NCBI GenBank assembly: GCA_021295655.1
Contig: JAGWBX010000033.1
Coordinates: forward strand, 1,578-48,845
Direction of reading: 5' to 3'
DNA from: Candidatus Latescibacterota bacterium
Lineage (GTDB): Bacteria; Latescibacterota; UBA2968; GCA-2709665
DNA: 47,268 nucleotides
This document shows, piece after piece, positions 24,566-31,822 of this stretch; positions within the stretch are counted from its first letter, which is position 1; the number at the start of each line of letters is the position of its first letter. Both the position numbers and the translations under genes were made by a program. The notes beneath the pieces are model-generated. The model had not been told where the DNA came from and ran no database searches. It saw only the letters and a program-made list of their open reading frames with translations.

Positions 24566-24644
24566 GGAACGCGCAATCAGGAGACCGGGCCGTCTGCACA
24601 CGCGGCCGCCGCGTTGCATCGCGTTCACGAGTGAAAGGAATGGA

Positions 24645-25859
24645 ATGGCCAGGCAATCCAACGGACGACGGGTGAACCTCGCCCTGGTGGGCTGCGGCGG
24701 CATTGCCGGAGCGCATCTCAGGGGTTACGCCGAACTCATGGAGAAAAACGAACGGCGCTTCCGCATCGTCGCCACCGTAGACGACGTCCCGGAACGTGCC
24801 ACAGCCATGGCAGAACGGATTGAAGGCCACACCGGTCAGCGTGTAAACGCTTACCGGACCGTGGAGGAATTGCTCAACGGCGAGAAGCATCTGGACGGTG
24901 CCGACATCTGCGGGCCACACGGGCTGCACCACGTGCTTGCCTGCGAGCTTCTTTCCGGCGGCGTGAACATCATCTGCGAAAAACCCATCGGTATCACCGT
25001 GAAGGCCACCAAAAAAATAATCGCCGCGGCGAAGAAACACAAACGTATTGCCGCAACGGCCGAACAGTGCCGCCGCAGCGTCGGGCAGCGCGCGATCCAT
25101 TGGGCGTTCAACGCGGGAGGCCTGATGGGAACACCGCGCTTCTGGCTGGCCGCAAGCGCGTCGTGGCAGGACCCGAAGAACATCCAGGACTGGCACTGGC
25201 GGGTCGACCGCCGGCTGGGCGGCTGCGGCATGGTCATGGACAGCGGCGCCCACTGGGTGGACACAATGCGCTACTGGTTCGGTGAAGTCCACAGTGTGTA
25301 CGCGCGTGTGGAACAAATTGAAAAACGCCCCCACCGAAAGGGGGGAAGGATCATCAACGACACGCGGGAAGATTTCTGGACCAGCATTTTTAACTTCAAG
25401 AGCGGTGTTATCGGAACCTGGTCGTGGACCAACAGCGCGCCGGGCAAGGGCTTTCTGCAACTCAGCCTGACCGGCAGCAAGGGCACCATCGTGGAATACG
25501 ATATCTTCCATCCGGCGGCAGGCGCGCACCGCGGCGAGTGCCAACTCCTGGGCGGCGTCAGCTACAGCATGGAACGGGTTGTGGAGATGTTCAGGAAGAG
25601 CCTGAGCAATGAGGAGAACGAACGCCTGTTTCCCTACGGCATCACCGGCGGAATGCCGCTGGAACTCTGGGACTTTATTGACGCCGTAAGCACCGGACGC
25701 AACGTGGAAATTGACGCGGAGGAAGGTCTGCGCAGCAAGGCGGTAAGCGAAGCACTGTACGAATCGGGCAAATCAGGCGAGGTCGTCAAGGTCAACGACG
25801 TGCTCAGCGGGAAAGTGAACGCCTACCAGCGCGATATCGACGATTACTGGAAGCTGTGA
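24645..25859 (+). CDS. Gfo/Idh/MocA-family NAD(P)-dependent oxidoreductase
   Basis: 404 aa. An N-terminal Rossmann fold with ALVGCGGIAGAHLRGYAEL and the family EKP motif in IICEKPIG (Lys probably catalytic), then an alpha/beta domain with GGCGMVMDSGAHWVDTMRYW. These enzymes oxidise or reduce sugars, inositols or derivatives at C-OH groups; the substrate is not predictable. I chose 24645 because AAAGGA lies 5 nt upstream and the predicted promoter -10 box overlaps the earlier ATG at 24564. Repeat B2 starts 5 nt after its stop codon and could provide the terminator. Confidence 0.9.
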   Translation: MARQSNGRRVNLALVGCGGIAGAHLRGYAELMEKNERRFRIVATVDDVPERATAMAERIEGHTGQRVNAYRTVEELLNGEKHLDGADICGPHGLHHVLACELLSGGVNIICEKPIGITVKATKKIIAAAKKHKRIAATAEQCRRSVGQRAIHWAFNAGGLMGTPRFWLAASASWQDPKNIQDWHWRVDRRLGGCGMVMDSGAHWVDTMRYWFGEVHSVYARVEQIEKRPHRKGGRIINDTREDFWTSIFNFKSGVIGTWSWTNSAPGKGFLQLSLTGSKGTIVEYDIFHPAAGAHRGECQLLGGVSYSMERVVEMFRKSLSNEENERLFPYGITGGMPLELWDFIDAVSTGRNVEIDAEEGLRSKAVSEALYESGKSGEVVKVNDVLSGKVNAYQRDIDDYWKL

Positions 25860-25864
25860 CCCGT

Positions 25865-26059
25865 TTAACCTTGATTCGAAATGCTTCCGGGAAGTAAAAC
25901 CGAATATATGCAAGCGGATAAAGGTGATTTAACCTCTGATTACCGGGATACACCAGGTCACTGGACGTGAACTGAAAAAACGTCCTTTTTGACGACCGTT
26001 GCGCCCCGTTTCAGGGGGTTTCGTGCCGCCGCCGAGTTTCTTTTTTTGATTGGGGTTAA
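25865..26059 (+). repeat. Repeat family B, copy 2 (195 bp)
   Basis: Collinear with copy 1 (18916-19113) from TTAACCTTGATTCG to TTGGGGTTAA with scattered substitutions and few length differences. It begins 5 nt after the stop codon of the Gfo/Idh/MocA gene. The inner CGCCCCGTTTCAGGGG hairpin (about 26001-26018) could end that transcript. Confidence 0.8.
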
Positions 26060-26074
26060 AGACGGCGAACGGAG

Positions 26075-26175
26075 GCGCATCGACAAGCTCGGCACAAGCA
26101 GAACAGGAAGCACAGGCACCGTAGCGAGACGGGACGGATCGGCGAGAGAGCGGTGCGCACGTTAAGGGGACACCG
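26075..26175 (+). repeat. Repeat family A, copy 4 (partial)
   Basis: GTAGCGAGACGGGACGGATCGGCG matches copy 1 near 457-480 (family consensus GTAGCGAGACGGG then GGATCGGCG or GAATCGGCG). It is followed by a GGTG segment and a degenerate right terminus, GGGACAC. The left part holds the ACAAGCTCGGCACAAGCAG block also seen inverted in copy 3 (about 37085-37105). The element ends at the stop codon of the radical SAM gene. Confidence 0.6.
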
Positions 26176-28023
26176 CTAGGATCTCTGCAGTGCCGCCCGC
26201 TCGGACGAAAACGTCCTCAGCAAATGATCGGTATCCTGTTGAAAACGCTCCAGCGGCTCCCGGATCTGGTGTTGGAACTCCTCGCACGTGGCCTGGTAGT
26301 ATTCCTGGGCGGCGCCCCGAAGCACCGTGGCGTGATGCTGCATTGTCCGTTGGTCGTCCTGAAAGTGCTCGAAACGGTGGTGGACCGCCCTCATCAGACG
26401 CCCGGCGTACGTGTCCATGTTTTTCCGGTAGGCCGCGCGATATCCGTTCGTGAAATGCTTCAGATGTTCAAGCGCCTCGTCAAGAAACGTCTTCACCTCG
26501 TCTACCTGCAACGCGCGCTGCGTGGTGAGTATCAGGTGATGCCCTTGTACGGCCAGCCGCACCGCATCCGACAAGCTGGCGGGATGCTTGAGGAGTACCT
26601 TTAGCATGAACTTCCAATATTGCCAGCGGTAGTTCCTGTTCCGGACGCCCTGCCGCCAGATCGACCTGAAAAACGCCTTGATTTCGAGCAACCGTATGGG
26701 TGAATCTGCAATCGGATGACGACCGCGGTTATTGAAAAACGTAAGGCATCGTTCAAAGAAAATCTCAGGGCTGTTCAGCGTTTCCACCGTCCACCGGTGC
26801 CGTTCCAGCAAGGTATCCGGGTCGATTAGAGGCACGTAACTCAACTCACGGCTGAAAACCCCCGAATCTCCAGTGTATTTCGCACCTTCCACCAGACGCC
26901 CCTGCCGGCTGAATCTTTTGTAATCGGGCGTATCACGCAGTACACCCAGGATCCCGACCATCGCCACGGGAATGCCCGCCTCCCTGATGAACGCAATGGT
27001 CCGCTCCGCGATATCGTCCGGGTCGGTATCCAGCCCGATGATGAATCCGGCCTGGACTTCGAACCCGGTTTCCTGGAGAATCTTGACTTTGTCCATCAGA
27101 GGCGTATCGCCCTGCAGATTCTTCTGAGCGCCCATGAACTTCAGGCTTTCCTCTACGGGAGACTCTATCCCGGCGAACACCTTGTCGAACCCGGCGCGAT
27201 ACATGGCCTCCAGCAACTCCGGATCGTCGCTCACCCGGATGCTGGCCTGGGTGTGGAACTGAAACGGATAACCGCGCTCCTCCTGCCACGGTACGACTTC
27301 GTCCTCGAGCGCGTGCCTTATTTCATCCCTGTTGCCCACGAAATTGTCGTCCACAGCCATCACGGCGCCCCGCCAGCCGGAATCATAAAGCGCGTCCAGT
27401 TCCTGGATCATTCTGCTCTTGCTCTTGAGCCGGGTTATTTTCCCATATAGCGAAGGGATATTACAGAACGTACAGCTTTCGGGGCAGCCGCGCGTGACCT
27501 GGATTACCATATTGCTATAGTCGTCGAAATCGATCAGGGACCAGTTCGGCAACGGCGTTTCGGCCAGATCCTGAAATTTCCCGCGACGGTCCACGTATTC
27601 CCGTTCAACCTTTACCGTACGGGAGGCGAGACGATCCACAATGTCCATAAAACCGTTTTCCGCCTCGCCCAGATAGAAGACGGCGTCCCCCTCGATTTCT
27701 TCGAAATATTGCGTGGGAAGCGGGCCACCGTTCAATACCGGTACGCCCTTCCGGTTGCACCGCGCGATCACGTCCTCCAGCGACTGCCAGTGAATGATCA
27801 TTGAGGACGTAATCACAATATCTGCCCACTCAATATCTTCGTCGATCAGTGGACGCGCGTTCATGTCCACCATTCGCAGCTGGTAGGCTTCGGACATCAT
27901 GCCGGCAATGGTCAACAGCCCCAGTGGTGGAAATGCGACCTTCTTGTCAATTACTTTCAGGGCTTCGTCGAAACTCCAGAAAGTAACCGGATTCTGAGGA
28001 CTGACCAGCAGCGCATTCGGCAT
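26176..28023 (-). CDS. B12-binding-type radical SAM protein with helical C-terminal tail
   Basis: 615 aa. Residues about 1-130 are a cobalamin-binding-like domain (VDMNARPLIDE in place of the classical D-x-H-x-x-G). The radical SAM core has the Cys180-x3-Cys184-x2-Cys187 cluster site in TRGCPESCTFCN; FIIGLDTDPDD and a DUF4070-like part follow to about residue 450. The last about 115 residues are long amphipathic helix rich in Gln, His and Glu, probably coiled coil, which is not usual for the family. The reaction is unknown; relatives act in hopanoid and other lipid or cofactor pathways. AAGGG lies 8 nt before the ATG. A terminator-like hairpin in the leader (28049-28073) suggests attenuation. 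Confidence 0.85.
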   Translation of the reverse strand: MPNALLVSPQNPVTFWSFDEALKVIDKKVAFPPLGLLTIAGMMSEAYQLRMVDMNARPLIDEDIEWADIVITSSMIIHWQSLEDVIARCNRKGVPVLNGGPLPTQYFEEIEGDAVFYLGEAENGFMDIVDRLASRTVKVEREYVDRRGKFQDLAETPLPNWSLIDFDDYSNMVIQVTRGCPESCTFCNIPSLYGKITRLKSKSRMIQELDALYDSGWRGAVMAVDDNFVGNRDEIRHALEDEVVPWQEERGYPFQFHTQASIRVSDDPELLEAMYRAGFDKVFAGIESPVEESLKFMGAQKNLQGDTPLMDKVKILQETGFEVQAGFIIGLDTDPDDIAERTIAFIREAGIPVAMVGILGVLRDTPDYKRFSRQGRLVEGAKYTGDSGVFSRELSYVPLIDPDTLLERHRWTVETLNSPEIFFERCLTFFNNRGRHPIADSPIRLLEIKAFFRSIWRQGVRNRNYRWQYWKFMLKVLLKHPASLSDAVRLAVQGHHLILTTQRALQVDEVKTFLDEALEHLKHFTNGYRAAYRKNMDTYAGRLMRAVHHRFEHFQDDQRTMQHHATVLRGAAQEYYQATCEEFQHQIREPLERFQQDTDHLLRTFSSERAALQRS

Positions 28024-28048
28024 CTAGCAACCCTTTCCAGTTTTACAT

Positions 28049-28073
28049 AAAAAGACCGTCCCCGCGGGAACGG
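28049..28073 (-). terminator. Terminator-like hairpin in the radical SAM leader (possible attenuator)
   Basis: On the minus strand CCGTTCCC-GC-GGGGACGG (28073-28056) is followed by a U-rich run (28055-28049). It lies about 25 nt upstream of the radical SAM ATG, with no minus-strand gene upstream to terminate. It could therefore regulate by premature termination. A second hairpin sits 15 nt further upstream. Confidence 0.5.
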
Positions 28074-28291
28074 CCGTCCAACCCTTTGCAGATCGTCTGC
28101 CCACCCTGACAGGCTGAAACATTGAGACGCCCGATCAGTGCAGGCATCGAACGCATGTCATAACTAAATATAACGTCTTTTTCTATTTCACGCCACAGTA
28201 AAAATGAACTGCGTCGCAGGACATCAACAGCCAGGCAACCGGAACTCGCCCGTGTACGCCGGCATTGTCCGGTTTGACAACCAGAATACGC

Positions 28292-28321
28292 TTGACAAGG
28301 CAACCTGAACGGATTTAACAT
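28292..28321 (+). promoter_or_regulatory. Candidate promoter of the dioxygenase-nitrile hydratase locus
   Basis: TTGACA (28292-28297), 18-nt spacer, TAACAT (28316-28321). The predicted start is near 28328, 39 nt before the first dioxygenase. A second TTGACA at 28273-28278 lies upstream without a clear partner. Confidence 0.5.
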
Positions 28322-28366
28322 ATTCGCAATCAGATAGACGCAATTCACACATAACGGGGAAAACCT

Positions 28367-29104
28367 TTGTCCCTGAGCGAAGAGGATCTCTGGTACTTCA
28401 ACCACACAGGCTATTACCTCGTTCCGGAACTGCTGCCGGGCGACCTGGTCGAACGCCTGAATGCCGTCACCGACGAGCAGATCAGCGGTATGATCGAGCC
28501 AGTGGTCTGGGAAAAATCCGGTACCCGTGAGCCGAATGACATCCGTCGGCTTTCGAAAATTCTCTCGCGCGACCGAGCGTACCTGGAGGCTGCCGTCCAT
28601 CCGGTCGTTCTGAATCCACTGACATCCATCCTGGGACCCAATGTCGAATTGCTCACGAACAAACACAATCACATCATGGTCAGGCCCCCCGGTTCAGAGC
28701 ACGTTTACTGGCACAGCGGAGAAGAGCCATTCCATCCCACGCTGATCACCGCCCTCGTCTACCTTGAGGAATCCACGCTGGAAAACGGCTGCATCCGCAT
28801 CGTACCGGGCAGTCACCGGCGTCCGTTCCAGCGCGGGCGGCGTCCGGGAGGCGCATTTGAAGAGAGCGATCTCTTCTATAAGTCCCTGCCGGTACCGATG
28901 CCACGGGGAGGCGTGCTGCTCTTCAACGACTGCTGTTTCCACGGCGCGGGCGTCAACGGCGCCGGCACGTCACGGAGAAGCATGACCCTGGCCTACCAGG
29001 CGCACGATCCTCACGACGTCATGAAGGACGACCCGGAGAAAATTCTCGCCGCCGGAGAACGCATCTACATCGGACACCCCCACCCCTTCCCTCAACCCGA
29101 TTAA
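28367..29104 (+). CDS. Phytanoyl-CoA dioxygenase (PhyH)-like Fe(II)/2-oxoglutarate oxygenase
   Basis: 245 aa, cytosolic. PhyH-like proteins hydroxylate C-H bonds using Fe(II), O2 and 2-oxoglutarate. The family frame is clear: NHxGYYLVPELL opening, LVYLEESTLENGCIRIVPGSH centre, and a distal FHGAGVNGAGTSRRSMTLAY segment with His and Arg for metal and 2-oxoglutarate. The first metal motif is odd: the usual H-x-D reads WHSGEE, so the acid is displaced or the triad is altered. The start is TTG 28367 after GGGGA, which also gives the normal length. The next gene follows after 14 nt. The substrate is unknown; proximity to nitrile hydratase suggests joint processing of a small molecule. Confidence 0.85.
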   Translation: MSLSEEDLWYFNHTGYYLVPELLPGDLVERLNAVTDEQISGMIEPVVWEKSGTREPNDIRRLSKILSRDRAYLEAAVHPVVLNPLTSILGPNVELLTNKHNHIMVRPPGSEHVYWHSGEEPFHPTLITALVYLEESTLENGCIRIVPGSHRRPFQRGRRPGGAFEESDLFYKSLPVPMPRGGVLLFNDCCFHGAGVNGAGTSRRSMTLAYQAHDPHDVMKDDPEKILAAGERIYIGHPHPFPQPD

Positions 29105-29118
29105 CCAGACATCGACTC

Positions 29119-29818
29119 ATGTCCCTCTCGCCTGAACAGGTACACCTGTTTCGCCACAACGGCTTCCTGAAACTTCCGGATCGTCTCTCCGAAGAAACCA
29201 TCGACAGACTCCAGCGGGCCGTGCTTGCGGACATCCGGGCGGAGGTCGAACCCGTGGTGAGAAACACGGACGGGCGGGTGGTCAGAATCTCGAATCTGGT
29301 GGACAGAGATCCGGTCTTCCTTGAGACGGCTTCCAGTTCCAACGTGCTGGACCCGCTGGAGAGCTTGATGGGGCCGTATATTGATCTGGTCATGACATGC
29401 AACGCTGAATACGTCGGTGGAGACCGGACCGGACGGTTTCCACCGGGACGTCAGGCAATGGTCCCGGACGATCTTTACGGTCATCTTCTACCTGGAAGAG
29501 ACGACGGCCGAAAACGGCGCGACGCTTCTCGTCCCCGGCTCTCACCATTTTCCCGGCATCGAAGGACGCCTTTACGTGCACGACCGGACCCGGTCTCTGC
29601 TGGACCAGGCGCTGGTTGCGCCCATGCCGGCGGGTGGAATGCTGGTGATCGACAGCCTGCTCATACACGGTATCGGCGAGAACCGCACAGACCGCACGCG
29701 CATGAGCATGACCATCGGATACCACAGCGTGGACGAACTCTCAGACGTACCGAACCCCAAACGAATTCTGGTTCGCGGCAGACCCGTCTACGAAGGAAAC
29801 GACAACCGAAACGGCTGA
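29119..29818 (+). pseudogene. Frameshifted PhyH-like dioxygenase
   Basis: The PhyH family reads in one frame from 29119 (MSLSPEQVHLFRHNGFLKLP) to about 29410 (DLVMTCNAEY), then continues in the +1 frame (FHRDVRQW, FYLEETTAENGATLLVPGSH, LLIHGIGENRTDRTRMSMTIGY) to the stop at 29818. Together they make a complete domain with the metal motif HRD and the distal His and Arg. The break falls in the short tandem ACCGGACCGGACGG (about 29427-29440); loss of one 5-bp unit would give the observed shift. Paralogue of the gene directly upstream. It could be a recent pseudogene, a sequencing error or, less likely, programmed shifting. Confidence 0.8.
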
Positions 29819-29941
29819 TTCAAGAATCTGATTCAGGATTCCCGGCGGTATTCGGGCGGCTGCAAAAGCGTCGGTCGACGTTGGACGGACTTACCCGTGG
29901 ATCCGCCGACCCAACAGGTCTGAGGAGCAAGGGAGACAACC

Positions 29942-30628
29942 ATGGACGGCATCCATGACATGGGCGGGATGCACGGATTCGGCCCGATCGTTCGCGAAGA
30001 AAACGAACCGATATTTCATCACCGGTGGGAACGGCGCGTACTGGGCATTGCCGTAGGCACACCCGTACCCGTCCCCGGTGGTTCACGCAACAATATCGAG
30101 AACCTGGATCCCGCATTCTACCTGTCTTCCACCTATTACGAAAAGTGGCTGCATTCCAGGATCAAGGGCCTGATCGATGCCGGAGCGCTGACCGCCGGTG
30201 AGTTGGAAACGCGAATGGCGCTGTTCCGGGAGAGGCCTGACGCCGAAACTCCGGTCCACCCCAACCCGGACGGCGTCCGGGCGGAACTGGCGGGTCGGCA
30301 ATCCGTTTCGCCCACGCCGCCTCACGCGGATATCCGGCCGCAATTTCACAAGGGCGACCGGGTACGGGCACGGAACATCCATCCCGATGGGCACACGCGG
30401 CTTCCCCGGTACGTCCGGGGAAAAACAGGTACGATCGCGCGCTTTTACGGAATCCACAACCTTCAGGACGCCGAGTTGCCCGGAGGATGCGTGCGACGCG
30501 AGCAACCGCTGTATGCCGTACGCTTCGAATCGGGGGATTTGTGGGGAGAGTCGGCCGAAGCCCAAAACGCTGTTTATCTGGACATGTGGGAAGGCTATCT
30601 GGCGCCCGCGCGGTCACATTCGATATAG
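29942..30628 (+). CDS. nthB: Nitrile hydratase beta subunit
   Basis: 228 aa. MDGIHDMGGMHGFG is the nearly invariant N-terminus of nitrile hydratase beta, and the C-terminal barrel has FHKGDRVRARN, LPRYVRGKTGTIARFYG and YAVRFESGDLWGE. With the alpha subunit it hydrates nitriles to amides in the cytosol. The beta-alpha order followed by an accessory gene is that of cobalt-type operons. GGGAG lies 5 nt before the ATG. Repeat C2 begins 2 nt after its stop codon and separates it from nthA, an unusual interruption of this operon. Confidence 0.96.
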   Translation: MDGIHDMGGMHGFGPIVREENEPIFHHRWERRVLGIAVGTPVPVPGGSRNNIENLDPAFYLSSTYYEKWLHSRIKGLIDAGALTAGELETRMALFRERPDAETPVHPNPDGVRAELAGRQSVSPTPPHADIRPQFHKGDRVRARNIHPDGHTRLPRYVRGKTGTIARFYGIHNLQDAELPGGCVRREQPLYAVRFESGDLWGESAEAQNAVYLDMWEGYLAPARSHSI

Positions 30629-30629
30629 C

Positions 30630-30756
30630 AGCCCGTTGAAAAAGCCCATCCGGGCTGCGGCCGGCCCTTTCGGCCGAAATACTGCGTTGCACTCCCTCGC
30701 CGAACTTCGGCCACAATGGCTCGGCCTCGCCTGCAGAGCGACTTTATCAACGGACT
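30630..30756 (+). repeat. Repeat family C, copy 2, between nthB and nthA
   Basis: A 127-bp element whose ends AGCCCGTTGAAAAAGCC (30630-30646) and GACTTTATCAACGGACT (30740-30756) are inverted repeats matching at 14-15 of 17 positions. It shares its left half with copy 1 (6347-6437). It fills nearly all of the nthB-nthA gap and ends 20 nt before the nthA ATG, leaving only the ribosome-binding site. The transcript could fold here into a long hairpin. Confidence 0.75.
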
Positions 30757-30776
30757 GATAGAGGAGACCCGCTGTC

Positions 30777-31385
30777 ATGAGCAGGCAAGGAGATTCCGTC
30801 AGGAGCGAGTCCGACGCGGCGCTGCGCACGCGAGCGCTGGAATCGCTCCTGGTTGAAAAAGGGTTGCTGGCAAACGACACGATAGACAAGGTCGTGGAAA
30901 AGTACGAGAAAGACGTGGGACCGCTCAACGGCGCCAGGGTGGTTGCCCGCGCCTGGTCGGACCCCGATTACAAACGCAGGCTGCTGGAGAACGGTACCGC
31001 GGCGATCGCCGAACTGGGTTTCGGCGGCAAGGAGGGCGCCGGGATCGTTGTCCTCGAAAACACGTCGGTTGTCCACAACGTTGTCGTCTGCACCCTTTGT
31101 TCCTGTTATCCGTGGCCCGTACTTGGCCTGCCTCCCGGCTGGTACAAATCCTTCGCGTACCGTTCACGACTCGTCCGGGAACCACGGGCCGTACTCAGGG
31201 AATTCGACCTGCATCTGCCCGAAACCGTCGAAATCCGCGTCTGGGACAGCAATTCGGATCTCCGATATATGGTCTTGCCGGAACGGCCCGACGGCACGGA
31301 AAACTTCACGGAAGAGCAACTTGTCCCGCTGGTCACGCGCGACGCGATGATCGGCGTGTCGAGGATCGATTCCCCATCCGCGTGA
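30777..31385 (+). CDS. nthA: Nitrile hydratase alpha subunit, cobalt type
   Basis: 202 aa catalytic subunit. The metal-binding loop [10 protein letters not shown] is intact: Cys105, Cys108, Ser109, Cys110. Thr between the first two cysteines is the known mark of non-corrin cobalt enzymes (Ser in iron enzymes). The second and third cysteines are expected to be oxidised to sulfinic/sulfenic acid. [20 protein letters not shown] and the C-terminal RDAMIGVSR match the family. AGGAG lies about 12 nt before the ATG. The amide product would need an amidase, and none is recognised in the window. Confidence 0.97.
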   Translation: MSRQGDSVRSESDAALRTRALESLLVEKGLLANDTIDKVVEKYEKDVGPLNGARVVARAWSDPDYKRRLLENGTAAIAELGFGGKEGAGIVVLENTSVVHNVVVCTLCSCYPWPVLGLPPGWYKSFAYRSRLVREPRAVLREFDLHLPETVEIRVWDSNSDLRYMVLPERPDGTENFTEEQLVPLVTRDAMIGVSRIDSPSA

Positions 31386-31392
31386 GGCGGAT

Positions 31393-31743
31393 ATGACTTG
31401 TAGCATCGACCGGAAAATTGCGGACGCGGAATCATCTGTCGCACTTCCCCGTCAGAATGGCGAACTCGTATTCGAGGCCCCATGGGAAGCCCGCGCTTTC
31501 GGTCTGGCCGTGGCGCTCTGCGAGAAGGGCGTCTACGAATGGCGCGAATTCAGCGCGGCGCTGGCTGCCACAATCGCCGCCGCCGAAAAAGAAAACGACC
31601 CATCGGGTTACTACGCACGATGGGTGGCTTCCCTTGAAGAACTGGCTATCGAAAAGGGCCTTGTCGGCCGCGGGCAACTGACGGCAAGGACCCTGCAGTT
31701 CGCTTCGGATCTGCACGACGACCACGATCACGGCGCGACGTAA
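31393..31743 (+). CDS. Nitrile hydratase accessory protein (beta-like activator)
   Basis: 116 aa, 7 nt after nthA. It resembles the N-terminal half of the beta subunit (FEAPWEARAFGLAVALCEKGVYEWREF, then GYYARWVASLEELAIEKGLV). This is the pattern of the activators that deliver cobalt to the alpha subunit by subunit exchange. The tail is metal-binding-like (LHDDHDH). Family length is usual. Last gene of the operon; a hairpin follows. Confidence 0.92.
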   Translation: MTCSIDRKIADAESSVALPRQNGELVFEAPWEARAFGLAVALCEKGVYEWREFSAALAATIAAAEKENDPSGYYARWVASLEELAIEKGLVGRGQLTARTLQFASDLHDDHDHGAT

Positions 31744-31752
31744 GCCGGCGGG

Positions 31753-31773
31753 CCCCGGCAAATATTGCCGGGG
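31753..31773. terminator. Hairpin after the nitrile hydratase operon
   Basis: CCCCGGCAA-ATA-TTGCCGGGG, a perfect 9-bp stem 9 nt after the accessory gene's stop. No T-tract follows. It lies between convergent genes and may serve both. Confidence 0.65.
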
Positions 31774-31822
31774 CGCAGTTCCTGCCGTGAAGCACGTTGG
31801 GTATGACCGTACGTTCCTTAAG

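Larger units (their letters stand above)
28024..28366. other. Divergent control region: radical SAM gene and dioxygenase/nitrile hydratase locus
   Basis: A 343-nt gap holding regulatory signals for both strands. On the plus strand there is a good promoter (28292-28321). On the minus strand there is a leader with a GCAGA-TCG-TCTGC hairpin (28088-28100), then a terminator-like hairpin just before the radical SAM start. I see no gene and no known riboswitch consensus. Confidence 0.5.

Noticed and set aside
28024..28200. Cobalamin riboswitch before the radical SAM gene
   Set aside because: The conserved B12-box core was not found on the minus strand; only hairpins and a U-run are visible.
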